A DNA stretch of 64,000 bases from Haliangium sp050303215 (GCF_050303215.1 NZ_JBNLBH010000101.1:26242-90241); one strand, 5' to 3'; positions 16,444-29,490 are shown, counted from the stretch's first letter. The notes: generated by a model from the sequence alone, not told the origin. A program made the numbers and translations.

Positions 16444-17579
16444 CGTCGGTGAAGGCCTGGTTCCTGGTCCACAAGTGGACCAGCCTGGTGTGCACGCCGT
16501 TCTTGCTGCTGCTGTGCCTCACCGGTCTACCGCTGATCTTCTCGCACGAGATCGATCATCTGTTGGGGCGCTCGGTCGCTGCCCCGTCGGGCGAGGTCAC
16601 CGGCGGCCCCGTCAGCCTCGATCACATTCTCTCCGAGGCCCAAGCGCGCTCGCCCGAAGGTGTGGTCCAATTCGTGGTGCGGGATCCGGACCAGCCCGAC
16701 CTGATCTTCGTCCGGTTGGGCGAGTCCATCGACGCGGCCGAGGCGTTGGCGTTTTACACCTACGACGTCCGCACCGGCGCGTTCCTGCACGAGTATCCCT
16801 TGCGCGAGGGGGTGATGAACGTGATCTTGCGGCTCCACGTCGATCTGTTCGCCGGCCTGCCTGGGACCTTGCTGCTCGGCGTCATGGGGCTGCTGCTGGT
16901 GGCCTCGATCGTCTCGGGGGTGGTGCTGTACGGCCCGTACATGCGCAAGCTGGCGTTCGGGACCGTGCGGCGGCGGCGTTCGGTCCGGATCCGGTGGCTG
17001 GATCTGCACAACCTGCTCGGCGTCGTCACCTTGGTGTGGCTGCTCGCAGTCGGCGCCACTGGCGTGGTCAACACCCTGGCCATCCCCATCTTCGGACACT
17101 GGCAGGCCACCGAGCTGGCCGCCATGATCGCGCCCCATCGGCAGCCGGCCCCGACCGAGCCCGGCTCGGCCGAGCGAGCCCTGGCCGCTGCCCGCGCCGA
17201 GGCCCCCGATCTGCAGATGAGCTTCATGGCCTTCCCCGGCAACGGCTTCGCCGGGCCTCATCACTACGTCGCCTACATGCAGGGCACCACGCCCTGGACC
17301 TCGAAGCTGCTCACGCCGCTCTTGATCGACGGCCGCAGCGGCGAGGTGGTGGCGCGGCGGGACTTGCCCTGGTACGTGAGCGCGCTGTTGGTGTCGCAAC
17401 CGCTGCACTTCGGCGACTACGGCGGCGTGCCGCTCAAGCTGTTGTGGGCGCTGCTCGACCTGCTGTCGATCGTCGTCCTGGCCAGCGGCACGTACCTGTG
17501 GTGGAAGCGGCGCCGGGTGAGCTTCGACGCCTGGGTGCAGATGGTTCAGGCTCGGACGGGAGAGGTGGTGCCGACATGA
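16440..17579 (+). CDS. PepSY-associated TM protein, probable siderophore-iron reductase
   Basis: A 379-aa membrane protein of the PepSY_TM (PiuB-like) family. Four clear helices: residues about 10-35 ('WFLVHKWTSLVCTPFLLLL'), about 140-165, about 190-215 and about 330-355, with conserved His in 'VHKW', 'LRLHVDLFAG', 'LDLHNLLGV' and 'QPLHFGDYGG' as likely haem ligands. Such proteins are thought to reduce ferric siderophores at the inner membrane. The absence of an ABC siderophore importer in the locus fits a periplasmic-reduction route. Overlaps both neighbours (ATGA at each end). Confidence 0.85.
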   Translation: MTSVKAWFLVHKWTSLVCTPFLLLLCLTGLPLIFSHEIDHLLGRSVAAPSGEVTGGPVSLDHILSEAQARSPEGVVQFVVRDPDQPDLIFVRLGESIDAAEALAFYTYDVRTGAFLHEYPLREGVMNVILRLHVDLFAGLPGTLLLGVMGLLLVASIVSGVVLYGPYMRKLAFGTVRRRRSVRIRWLDLHNLLGVVTLVWLLAVGATGVVNTLAIPIFGHWQATELAAMIAPHRQPAPTEPGSAERALAAARAEAPDLQMSFMAFPGNGFAGPHHYVAYMQGTTPWTSKLLTPLLIDGRSGEVVARRDLPWYVSALLVSQPLHFGDYGGVPLKLLWALLDLLSIVVLASGTYLWWKRRRVSFDAWVQMVQARTGEVVPT

Positions 17580-17782
17580 GCACGCGCGTGAACATGCAAG
17601 TATGGGGCGCCCCGATCGCGATCGGGGGAGTCAGCCTGATTGGACTGAGCGCGGCCCTGCTCGCGGACGGGATGTGGGACGTCGTGTCCTGGCTTGCGCT
17701 CACGGTCCCGGTCGCGGTCGGGCTGTGGTGCGCCATCGGCCCGGAGCGGGCCCCGAGTACGTCGATCAGAGGAGGAGAATGA
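17576..17782 (+). CDS. small two-helix membrane protein
   Basis: A 68-aa protein with two hydrophobic helices ('IAIGGVSLIGLSAALLADG' and 'WLALTVPVAVGLWCAI'). Small proteins of this form commonly accompany PepSY-type siderophore reductases. The start overlaps the reductase stop (ATGA) and the end overlaps exbB, so it belongs to the same operon. It may be a subunit of the reductase. No family was recognised with certainty. Confidence 0.7.
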   Translation: MSTRVNMQVWGAPIAIGGVSLIGLSAALLADGMWDVVSWLALTVPVAVGLWCAIGPERAPSTSIRGGE

Positions 17783-18465
17783 TGACCACGGTCGAGACCA
17801 TCAAGGAGCTGTTCGTGCACGCCGGCGCCGGCTGGGTGCTGTGGGTACTGGGGGCGCTGTCGCTGGGCAGCGTGGCCATCGCGTGCGAGCGGCTGTTGTT
17901 CTTCCGCAGCAAGGACGACGATCTGCGCGGCCTGGTGGGCACCCTGGACGCCCACCTCCGCCGCGACGATCACGCGGGTGCGCTCGCGGCCCTTGCGCCG
18001 GTCCGCTCGGTCGGGGCCGCGGTCGCGAGGGCCGGGCTGCGGCTGGCCCAGCGCGGCCCGCGGGCGGCCGAGAAGGGCATGGAGAGCGCGATGGCGGTCG
18101 AGCGCAACCGGCTCGAAGTCCGCCTGGCCTACCTGGGAACGCTCGGCAACAACGCGCCCTTCATCGGCCTGTTTGGGACCGTGATCGGGGTCGTGTTGGC
18201 CTTCGAGGAGCTCGGTAGCGCCGGCGCTGTGGCCGGCGAGGTCGCGTCCCAGGCCGTGATGGGCGCCATCGCCGAGGCCCTGGTCGCCACTGCGGTGGGC
18301 ATCGCGGTGGCGCTGCCGGCGGTCGGACTGTACAACTACTTCCAGCGCCGCATCGCCAGCGTGATGTCGGACGCCGAGGCGCTGTCGAGTCTCGTGGTCG
18401 CGTATCTCGCCGACCAGGCGCCGGAGTCCGAGCCAGCGAGGCCGGCCGCGCAGGGAGTGGCGTAG
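17782..18465 (+). CDS. exbB: ExbB/MotA/TolQ-family proton channel protein
   Basis: A 227-aa ExbB: first helix 'GWVLWVLGALSLGSVAIACERLLFF', a cytoplasmic loop, then two helices with the family motif 'LGTLGNNAPFIGLFGTVIGVVLAFEEL' and 'AIAEALVATAVGIAVALPAVGLYNYF'. With ExbD it uses the proton gradient to power TonB. Two ATG codons are possible at 17779 and 17782. I chose 17782 because the strong AGGAGG (17770-17775) is then six bases away. Confidence 0.93.
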   Translation: MTTVETIKELFVHAGAGWVLWVLGALSLGSVAIACERLLFFRSKDDDLRGLVGTLDAHLRRDDHAGALAALAPVRSVGAAVARAGLRLAQRGPRAAEKGMESAMAVERNRLEVRLAYLGTLGNNAPFIGLFGTVIGVVLAFEELGSAGAVAGEVASQAVMGAIAEALVATAVGIAVALPAVGLYNYFQRRIASVMSDAEALSSLVVAYLADQAPESEPARPAAQGVA

Positions 18466-18467
18466 CC

Positions 18468-18911
18468 ATGGCCGGCGGCACTCACCGGCACGGAGCCATC
18501 ATCGACGGCATCAACGTCACCCCGCTGGTCGACGTCACCCTGGTCCTGCTCATCATCTTCATCGTCACCGCCAAGATCGTGGTCGCGCCCGCGGTCCCCC
18601 TCGACCTGCCGCAGGCGTCGCAGAGCGAGGCGGTACAGACCATCTTCGCGGTCAGCGTCAGCGCCGAGGGCGCGCTGTTCGTGGACGGAGTGGCGTGCGA
18701 TGACGACGAGCTGGCGGCCAAAGCGAGGACCGCCCGGTCCCGCGACCGCGAGCTGCGGGCCGTGATCCAGGCCGATAGGGCGGTCCCGCACGGCCGCGTG
18801 ATGCACGTGCTCGACGAGCTCGAGGCGGCCGGTATCGCCCGCGTGGCCTTTGGGGCGCTGCGCCCCGAGCGGCCGGCTCCCACCCATCCAAGCCGGGAGG
18901 GCGGAGGGTGA
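18468..18911 (+). CDS. exbD: ExbD/TolR-family proton channel protein
   Basis: A 147-aa ExbD with the single N-terminal helix 'INVTPLVDVTLVLLIIFIVTAKI', including the essential Asp of 'PLVDVTLVLLIIF', then a periplasmic domain with 'AVIQADRAVPHGRVMHVLDELEAAGIARVAF'. It follows exbB after two bases and overlaps tonB (GTGA). Confidence 0.93.
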   Translation: MAGGTHRHGAIIDGINVTPLVDVTLVLLIIFIVTAKIVVAPAVPLDLPQASQSEAVQTIFAVSVSAEGALFVDGVACDDDELAAKARTARSRDRELRAVIQADRAVPHGRVMHVLDELEAAGIARVAFGALRPERPAPTHPSREGGG

Positions 18912-19858
18912 CGGCGAGGTCGCAGCCGAATCCGGACGAACGTCCGCCCAAGCTGCCTCCCGACTCGATCGCGGCCACGGTGCTGGGCGCGAGCGCGCAC
19001 CCGTCGGCGCAGCCCCGGTTCGGGCCGGTCGTCCTACCCGCCGGCTCCATCGCGGCGGAGGTGTTACGTCGACGCGAGCACGCGCGGCCGCGGCGGGCGT
19101 TGGGCCTTGGGCTGGTCGCCGCGGTCGCCGTGCACGGATTGGGGCTGAGCGCGGTGTTGCATGCCCCTCCCGCTCGGGATCGGGGCGAGCCCGCCACGCC
19201 CACGCCGATGCGAGTAGAGCGCGTCTTGGCGCTGTCGGCGCCCGAACCCGCGCCCGCGCCCGAGCCTGCGACCGAGCCTGCGCCCGAGCCTGCGCCAGCG
19301 CCGAGTACACCAGCGCCGGAAGCGCCGCGGCGGGCCTCGACCCGGGCCCCCACGCCGTCTTCGGCACCTGCGCCAGCGCCCGCGCAGGCCGGACCGGCGG
19401 TGACGACGGACGAGCCGGTCGATTTCGTCGACCTGACCGGGTTCGACCTCGCCACCGGTGGCGGGCCGACCTTCGTCGGCGGAGTCACTGCTCCGTCCGG
19501 CACCAACCCTCGGGCCGTGCCTGCCGGGGCGATGACGGACCCGAGCGCTGGCGTCGGGCCTTCCCGGTCAGGGCTCAGCGCGGCCCGCCCCGTGTCCTTG
19601 CCGGCGCGCCGCTGGGCGTGCCCGTGGCCGCGTGAAGCCGAGGCCCTCGGTATCGACGAGCAGGTCGTCGTGCTGCGCGTGGTCGTGGATCGAGCTGGAC
19701 GAGTGTCCTCGGCCGAGCTACTCGCCGATCCTGGGCACGGGTTTGGGCGCGCGGCCCTCACCTGCGCGCGCGCGGCCCGGTTCGATCCCGCTCGCGATCG
19801 CGAGGGGCGCCCGTATCCCGCCACCTCCCCGCCGATTCGAGTGCGTTTCAGCCGCTGA
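18908..19858 (+). CDS. tonB: TonB energy transducer
   Basis: A 316-aa TonB with GTG start overlapping the exbD stop. It has a cytoplasmic N-terminus of about 65 residues (longer than usual, with two similar segments 'PPDSIAATVLG' and 'PAGSIAAEVLRR'), one helix ('ALGLGLVAAVAVHGLGLSAVL'), a Pro/Ala/Glu-rich periplasm-spanning stretch, and a TonB-C domain ('QVVVLRVVVDRAGRVSSAELLADPGHGFGRAALTCARAARFDPA'). It serves the receptor of this locus. The 'GHGFGRAAL' segment closely matches 'GHGFDEAAQ' in the receptor's own TonB-C-like domain. Confidence 0.9.
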   Translation: MTARSQPNPDERPPKLPPDSIAATVLGASAHPSAQPRFGPVVLPAGSIAAEVLRRREHARPRRALGLGLVAAVAVHGLGLSAVLHAPPARDRGEPATPTPMRVERVLALSAPEPAPAPEPATEPAPEPAPAPSTPAPEAPRRASTRAPTPSSAPAPAPAQAGPAVTTDEPVDFVDLTGFDLATGGGPTFVGGVTAPSGTNPRAVPAGAMTDPSAGVGPSRSGLSAARPVSLPARRWACPWPREAEALGIDEQVVVLRVVVDRAGRVSSAELLADPGHGFGRAALTCARAARFDPARDREGRPYPATSPPIRVRFSR

Positions 19859-19897
19859 GGTCGAGGCGCAGGTGGGGGCGCGCGAGGCCTTACCGGC

Positions 19898-21319
<1,422 letters not shown>

Positions 21320-21407
21320 GGGGCCGCATCCTAGCCCGGATGACGCGTCCTGACATGTGTCCGCGTCACCGTCGGCGCGGTGCGGGCGCGGGCAAACGGG
21401 CGCCGGG

Positions 21408-23741
<2,334 letters not shown>

Positions 23742-23947
23742 CCACGGGCCGGGACCTTAGCGCGGGGCGGATGGGAGTGTCGAGTTTCGCGGCCGGCCCC
23801 GGGGGGCGGTGTGGGCCCGGCTCGGCCCCGTCGGCGCGGGGTGACACATCGGCGGGAACGCGCGCCCGGGTGCCGACTCTACCAGACCAGAGCGCGCTGG
23901 CGGTGCTCGCCGGCGCCCGTCCCGACAACGACTCATGGAGGTAGATC

Positions 23948-26233
23948 ATGAGACCTACGACGCATTGTGAAGCTCCGAGGCCGCGCGCGCGCGTTCGCCT
24001 CACCCGCGCCGCCGCCGCGCTGACCGCGGCCAGCGCGCTGTTTGCCACCGGCTGCGCCGACATCGGCGACGCGCCGGCCCCGGGCCCACTGTCCGCGCTC
24101 GCCGTCGATCACGTCGAGCAGGCCATCGCCGGCTCGCCTGCACTTACCGTTACGGACGTTCGGCCGGTCGAGGGCGGCGCGATCGTGTACGCGCCGCTGG
24201 CGCGCAGGACCCCGGCCGGCAGCGACGACGCCCAGCTCAGCGTCGACGTGGTCGTGCGCAACGACGAGGCCTTCGCCATCGACGTGGGCGCGGCGGTGCT
24301 GTGGTTCTCCGGCGGCACCCCGGTCGGGCCCGTGATCCTGTCCAGCGGGCTGAAGAAGCGCTGCGAGGGCGAGGGCACGGCCCTGGTCTCGGACGATCCC
24401 ACCATCGATCCGGGCGAGGCCTGCCGCCTGGTCCTGTTGCCCGATCTCAAGCTGCCGATGCCGGCGCCGAACCAGATCGACATCGACCTGTGGTTCAGCA
24501 GCTTCGACAGCCCCTTCACGGTGAGCATGCCGTTGGCGGCCCACGTCAACGCGCCGCCCAGCGGCAGCTACCGCTTCCCGGCCAGGGCCGAGGACCTGCC
24601 CAGCGGCCAGTTCTGGTCGGGCAACAGCTCGGGCGCGGGCTCGCACCACCGGACCTCGCCGAGCCAGATGTACGCCCACGACATGGGCCTGGTCCGCTGG
24701 GACAACGGCACCAACGCGTGGTCGAACAAGCACCCGGGCACCGACGGCAGCGACAACGATGACTACCTGGTCTGGGGCCAGCCCGTGTACGCCATGGCTG
24801 ACGGCACCGTGGCCGGGTTCGAGAACGACCTCAACGACAACCCGCCGGGGGTGAAGACCAGCGCAGGCAACTTCTTCAAGATCGACCACGGTGGCGAATA
24901 CGGGGTCTACTACCACCTGAAGAAGGGGTCGCTCAACCCGACGCTGATGACCATCGGGGCGACGGTGAAGGCGGGTGACTTCCTCGGCGAGGTCGGCAAC
25001 TCCGGCAACACCGACTTCCCCCACCTGCACCTGCACGTCGAGTCCGGCGGGGTCGGGCGGCCGATCCTGTTCCGCGACATGTTCCTGCGCGAGCGGGACA
25101 CCCTGGGGTCACCGCCGGATCTGACCCTGGAGCTCACCTCGGTGCTCGCGCGCGCGCTGACCTGGGAGAAGAACATCATCTGGCCGTCGTCGCTGTGGCG
25201 TCGGGGCGAGAGCGGCGGCGGGGCCATCAGCGAGGTCGCGATCGCGCAGATCTCGGGCTCGCAGGCCGTGACCGCGGCCCGCGATCAGGCCGGCAACCTG
25301 AGCGTGTCCACCTGGGGCCTCAACGCGAGCGGCGCGGTCACCCACCTCGACGACGACAGCGCCGGCGGCGTCAGCTTGGTGACCGTGGCCCAGCCCAAGT
25401 TCACCAGCGACGTCGTGACCGCGTTCCGCAACAGCTCCGGCAACCTGATGCTCATCGCCTGGGACGTGCTGGCCGGCACCGGCAGCCTGGTCCGCGAGGG
25501 CTCCACGACCGCGGGCGCGGTGTCGAAGGTGGCCACCACCAAGCTGCCGACCAACAACGGCGTGGCGACCGCGGTGCGCACCTCGGACGGCGACCTCAAG
25601 GTCATCGCGTGGGAGGTCGACGGCGCGCTCGACATCATCCGCCAGGGCGGCGCCGCCGGGGCCCCCATCCTCGACGTCGCGGTCGCCACCATCTACGATC
25701 CCTTCGAGGGCGTGGTGACCGCGGCCCGCGACGCCTCCGGCGACCTGCTGTTGACCGCGTGGGAGATCACCCCGGCGCTGCAGGTCATCGAGCGCGGCTC
25801 GGCGACCGCGGGCGCGGTGAGCGAGGTCGACGTGGCCGCCATCCGGGTCGGCTTCAACACCGAGCACATCGTCACCGCGCTGCGCGACGGCAGCGGCGAC
25901 CTCAAGCTGATCGCCTGGGAGGTCTCGGCGGCCGGCCAGATCACGCGGCTGGGCGACGCCGCCGCGGGCGCGGCCACCAAGATCTCGGTCGCGTCCAACA
26001 ACACCGGCGAGCTGGTGACCGGGTTCCGCTCCGGCACCGGCAAGCTGGAGCTCATCGCCTGGCGCCTGTCCGCGGCGGGTGAGTTCACGCGCAACGGCGA
26101 GGACTCGGCCGGCAACGTGAGCCAGCTCGACCTGACCCGCTCGTTCTCGGTCGGTGGCAAGCGCTTCGCCATGCCGGCGGTGCGGGACAGCCTCGGCGAC
26201 CTCGAAGTCATCGCCTGGCAGGTCAACCTCTAG
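23948..26233 (+). CDS. M23-type peptidase lipoprotein with predicted seven-bladed propeller
   Basis: A 761-aa secreted protein. The signal ends in 'ALFATGC', a lipobox. Residues about 200-390 hold a LytM/M23 metallopeptidase domain: 'YAHDMGLVRWDNG', 'VWGQPVYAMADGTVAGFEND', 'KIDHGGEYGVYYHL', 'DFLGEVGNSGNTDFPHLHLHVES' with the HxH zinc ligands. The C-terminal half carries seven repeats of about 50 residues with the pattern 'VTAxRDxSGDLKLIAWEV', which fits a seven-bladed beta-propeller. GGAGGT lies five bases before the ATG. It could cut peptidoglycan of self or prey, with the propeller as a binding module. Confidence 0.85.
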   Translation: MRPTTHCEAPRPRARVRLTRAAAALTAASALFATGCADIGDAPAPGPLSALAVDHVEQAIAGSPALTVTDVRPVEGGAIVYAPLARRTPAGSDDAQLSVDVVVRNDEAFAIDVGAAVLWFSGGTPVGPVILSSGLKKRCEGEGTALVSDDPTIDPGEACRLVLLPDLKLPMPAPNQIDIDLWFSSFDSPFTVSMPLAAHVNAPPSGSYRFPARAEDLPSGQFWSGNSSGAGSHHRTSPSQMYAHDMGLVRWDNGTNAWSNKHPGTDGSDNDDYLVWGQPVYAMADGTVAGFENDLNDNPPGVKTSAGNFFKIDHGGEYGVYYHLKKGSLNPTLMTIGATVKAGDFLGEVGNSGNTDFPHLHLHVESGGVGRPILFRDMFLRERDTLGSPPDLTLELTSVLARALTWEKNIIWPSSLWRRGESGGGAISEVAIAQISGSQAVTAARDQAGNLSVSTWGLNASGAVTHLDDDSAGGVSLVTVAQPKFTSDVVTAFRNSSGNLMLIAWDVLAGTGSLVREGSTTAGAVSKVATTKLPTNNGVATAVRTSDGDLKVIAWEVDGALDIIRQGGAAGAPILDVAVATIYDPFEGVVTAARDASGDLLLTAWEITPALQVIERGSATAGAVSEVDVAAIRVGFNTEHIVTALRDGSGDLKLIAWEVSAAGQITRLGDAAAGAATKISVASNNTGELVTGFRSGTGKLELIAWRLSAAGEFTRNGEDSAGNVSQLDLTRSFSVGGKRFAMPAVRDSLGDLEVIAWQVNL

Positions 26234-26252
26234 CAGCCTGACAAGCTCGCCG

Positions 26253-26270
26253 GCGCTGCCCGCGCAGCGC
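26253..26270 (+). terminator. stem-loop between convergent genes
   Basis: GCGCTG (26253-26258) and CAGCGC (26265-26270) form a six-pair stem with a six-base loop in the 61-bp gap between convergent genes. No T tract follows, so its action as terminator is uncertain. Confidence 0.3.
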
Positions 26271-26294
26271 AGGAAATACGCCGGCGCCGGCCGA

Positions 26295-27305
26295 TCAGGG
26301 ATCGGTCGGCGTCTCTGTCGTTTCGGGCGTCTCGAGGGTTTCGGGCGTTTCGATCGCGGGGCCGCGCCGCACCACCGTCGTTTGTGGCCGTTCGTCCACG
26401 TGGAGCTGAAACACGTCCGGGCGGGCGTAGTGTCCGACCACGTCGAAGTCCATCTTGGCGCGCACCAGCTCGTCGAGGTCGAGTTCGGCCGTGAGCACGC
26501 GCTCGCCCTGATAGTCGGGCCCGGCCAGCAGGTCTCCGTAGGGCCCGACGATCGCGCTGCCCCCGGTCGAGATCACCGGGTCTAGGTCATCGCTATCGCT
26601 GTCGCCGGCGGGGGCGGGCAGGGGGTAGTCGTCGGGGTAGTCGCTGCGGCGCGCGAACTGGTTGCACGACAGCACGAAGCAGCGACCTTCGAGCGCGATG
26701 TGTTGCATGCTCGGGATCCAGCTCGGCCGGCCGTCGGCGGTGGGGGCGCAGTACAGCTCGATGCCGCGGGCGTACATGGCCGTGCGCAGGAGCGGCATGT
26801 AGTTCTCCCAGCAGATCACGGCCCCGAGTTTTCCGACCGAGGTGTCGTACACCGGCAAGGTGGAGCCGTCGCCGCGGCCCCAGATGACCCGCTCGGCCGC
26901 GGTGGGCACCAGCTTGCGGCGCTCGCCCAGGTAGGTCCCGTCGGGCCCGAAGAACAGCACCGAGCAGTACAGGGTGGCGCCGTCGCGCTCGATCACGCCC
27001 ACCACCAAGTGCAGGCCGTGGTCGGCCGCGGCCTCGGCGATGGCGTCCACGGCCGGTCCGGGCACGTCGATGGAGGCCTCGTGATAGCGGCGAAACATCT
27101 CTCGCCCGGCCGGCGTGCGCGAGCCTACCCGCACGCCGAAGTCCAGCCCGCGCGGATACACCGACACGAAGGCCTCGGGGAACACCGCCAGGCGAGCCCC
27201 GGCGCGGGCCGCGTCGGCGGCCAGGTCGCGCAGCTTGACGAGCGTGCGGGCGACGTCGAAGGCGACCGGGGCGGCCTGGATGACAGCGGCCACAAACGGC
27301 TTCAT
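26295..27305 (-). CDS. nitrilase-family carbon-nitrogen hydrolase
   Basis: A 336-aa enzyme of the nitrilase superfamily with the Glu-Lys-Cys triad: 'AVFPEAFV' (Glu), 'GERRKLVPT' (Lys) and 'GAVICWENYMPL' (Cys). The 'CWEN' context and full-length C-terminal part ('FQLHVDERPQTTV') point to true nitrilases (branch 1), which turn nitriles into carboxylic acids. The last about 20 residues are Thr/Glu/Pro repeats ('ETPETLETPETTETPTD'), an unusual tail. Single gene, convergent with the M23 peptidase. Confidence 0.88.
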   Translation of the reverse strand: MKPFVAAVIQAAPVAFDVARTLVKLRDLAADAARAGARLAVFPEAFVSVYPRGLDFGVRVGSRTPAGREMFRRYHEASIDVPGPAVDAIAEAAADHGLHLVVGVIERDGATLYCSVLFFGPDGTYLGERRKLVPTAAERVIWGRGDGSTLPVYDTSVGKLGAVICWENYMPLLRTAMYARGIELYCAPTADGRPSWIPSMQHIALEGRCFVLSCNQFARRSDYPDDYPLPAPAGDSDSDDLDPVISTGGSAIVGPYGDLLAGPDYQGERVLTAELDLDELVRAKMDFDVVGHYARPDVFQLHVDERPQTTVVRRGPAIETPETLETPETTETPTDP

Positions 27306-27370
27306 GCCGGCAGCATCGCCCGCGGACTCGGCCGTTGTCTACCCACCACGAGTCCGGCCTCAGCCCGGCC

Positions 27371-29377
27371 TCAGAACACCCGCAGTTGGCACAGATAGTC
27401 GATGTCGTTGTTGGTGTCGCAGTAGGCCAGGGAGTCGCAGCACACGTCGCTCACCGGATCGCACGTATTCCCGGTGGCCACGCACTGGCCGGCGTCGGCC
27501 GGTGGCACCCCGGCGTCCACGGGCGGGGGCGCGTCGTCGCGCACGTCCAGGGTCCAGTAGGCGCGGTGGTTGTCCTCGTTCAGGCCCTGGAACGGGATCC
27601 GGAACGCCGGGTAGCTGGGGTCCTCGCCGCTGCCGACCTTGGAGACATCGACCGCGGCCACCCAGATCTGCTGCTTCCCGCCGGTGCCGATCACGCCGTA
27701 GTCGCGCTTCGAGTTGAAGGCGATCCAGTGCAGGTCGCCGGGCGGGGCCCAGGTCGGCTGACTATTCTGGTGCTGGCCGTCGGTGAGCTCGTTGGAGACC
27801 ACCCGATTGGCGTTGACGAGCTCGACCGGAGTGCCGCCCGCGGCCGGTACCAGGAAGAGCTGGGCCTGAACGTCGCCGTGGCCGCCCTTGCCCACGGCGT
27901 ACGCGATCCAGTCGCCCTCGGGCGAGTACATCGGGAACAGGTTGGTGCGGTCCCCCTCGGCCGGGGCCAGGATCTCGGGCGCGCCCCACACCCCCTGGCC
28001 GCCGTACGAGATCCGCGCGATCCCGGCCCCGCCGGGCCCATCGCCCTTACCAGTGGCGAAGGTGATGTAGTCCCCGTTCGGCGACCAATCGGGCTGCGTC
28101 GCCTCGGTGCCGTTGAACGGGATCTCTTCCACGTAGCTGCCGTCGTCGCGCCGCACCACCCAGGCCTTGTCCCCCCAGGTGACGGCCACGAACTCGTTGT
28201 CGGGCGAGATGGTGGCGAACCCGTGCCCGCCGGTATTATCGACCTGCTTGACCATCGGCGGCGGCGGCGCGTCCACGCTCACCTCCATGATCCACAGGCT
28301 CTTGCCGCTGTCGGCGTCCACCGGGGCGGCGATGTAGCGACCGTCGCGCGAGACCACGTGACAGGCGACGCACTTGACCTTGTCGCCGTCGTCGTAGGTG
28401 GTGCCGGGCTTGCCGGTGATGTAGTCCTCGGGCGCGGCCGCGGCGATGTTGGCGCGGCGGATGCCGGCCGAGGTGGTGGACCAGTAAAAGATGGCACCCT
28501 CGACGTCTCGGCGTGAGAAACCAAGCGTGATGGCCTCGGCCCGCCGCACCGTGGGCGGGGTGGTGGCGCGATCGAGGGCGTCGACCGTCAAGGTGACGGT
28601 TCCACCTGCGTTGGAGCCCGCGATGTAGCTCCAGGCGGCCTCGTCGGCTTCCCAGCACCCGGCCCCGCCGGCGCCGGCGCAGTCCGGGTGGACGCCGTCG
28701 CTGTACACCGTGATGACCGAGTACGCGCCTTCGAAGGTGAGCCGGAACTCGCTGCTCCCGGCCGCCTGCCACTGAAACACGGTCCGGTAGATGTTGCGCG
28801 GGAAGCGGGTCTGGTCGCTGGGATAGATCACGCTCGGGACCGGGGTCTCGGTCACCGGGGCAGCGGCCCACTCGCCGGGATCGGCGGGAGCCGGCCCCAG
28901 CGCGCGTTCGAGCACCAGCTCGAGATCGAAGCTGGCCATGATACAGCCGTCGCCGGCCCTGATCGTGACCACACCGCCGGCGTCCGGATAGGGCTGCAGC
29001 ACGCCGGCCGCGATCTCGCCCGGCGGGGTGTCATCGTTTCGGCTGACCGACCACGTGAGCTTCGCGGCGTCGACCACGCGGGTGGTGCCGTCGTCGAAGC
29101 GCCCGCTCGCCATGAGCGTGATCGGGGTGGCGCCGTCGAGGCTGACGCGAGCCGACTCGGCGGTGATGGTCAGCTCCAGCAGGGCGTCGATACAGACGCC
29201 GGGGGGGGCGCTGTCAACGGAGCCGTCTTGGGTTGAGACGCAACAGTCGGGGAACGGGCCCTCATCGCCACCATCTATGCTACCTCCACCGTCATCACTG
29301 CACGCGGCTGCCAACAATAAAGCCAACACTGCCGACCATCCCCAAGCTCTCATACCTGACCATCTCCTGGCTCTCAT
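27371..29377 (-). CDS. PD40/TolB-like beta-propeller lipoprotein with a CxxCH motif
   Basis: A 668-aa lipoprotein with signal 'WSAVLALLLAAACSDD' and a Gly/Asp linker. A BIG2-like domain (about 65-140) is followed by a fibronectin-like part, and then WD40/PD40 blades ('GHGFATISPDNEFVAVTW', 'QPDWSPNGDYITFAT', 'LFPMYSPEGDWIAYAVGKGGHGD', 'QPTWAPPGDLHWIAFNS'). Between them 'KVKCVACHVVSRDG' gives one c-type haem site. The tail has eight Cys ('CVATGNTCDPVSDVCCDSLAYC'). I start at 29377 because GAGGAG lies five bases upstream, shortening the longest reading by 39 codons. Function unknown; exported and perhaps redox-active. Confidence 0.75.
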   Translation of the reverse strand: MRARRWSGMRAWGWSAVLALLLAAACSDDGGGSIDGGDEGPFPDCCVSTQDGSVDSAPPGVCIDALLELTITAESARVSLDGATPITLMASGRFDDGTTRVVDAAKLTWSVSRNDDTPPGEIAAGVLQPYPDAGGVVTIRAGDGCIMASFDLELVLERALGPAPADPGEWAAAPVTETPVPSVIYPSDQTRFPRNIYRTVFQWQAAGSSEFRLTFEGAYSVITVYSDGVHPDCAGAGGAGCWEADEAAWSYIAGSNAGGTVTLTVDALDRATTPPTVRRAEAITLGFSRRDVEGAIFYWSTTSAGIRRANIAAAAPEDYITGKPGTTYDDGDKVKCVACHVVSRDGRYIAAPVDADSGKSLWIMEVSVDAPPPPMVKQVDNTGGHGFATISPDNEFVAVTWGDKAWVVRRDDGSYVEEIPFNGTEATQPDWSPNGDYITFATGKGDGPGGAGIARISYGGQGVWGAPEILAPAEGDRTNLFPMYSPEGDWIAYAVGKGGHGDVQAQLFLVPAAGGTPVELVNANRVVSNELTDGQHQNSQPTWAPPGDLHWIAFNSKRDYGVIGTGGKQQIWVAAVDVSKVGSGEDPSYPAFRIPFQGLNEDNHRAYWTLDVRDDAPPPVDAGVPPADAGQCVATGNTCDPVSDVCCDSLAYCDTNNDIDYLCQLRVF

Positions 29378-29490
29378 AGCATCTCCTCGGCACGAACGCG
29401 CCCCATTTCGAGGCCTGTCCATGCTACCAGAGGCGCGGTGTCGGCAACCAACGAAATGAATTCGGCCGCGGGCAACGAGCGCGGCGCGGC

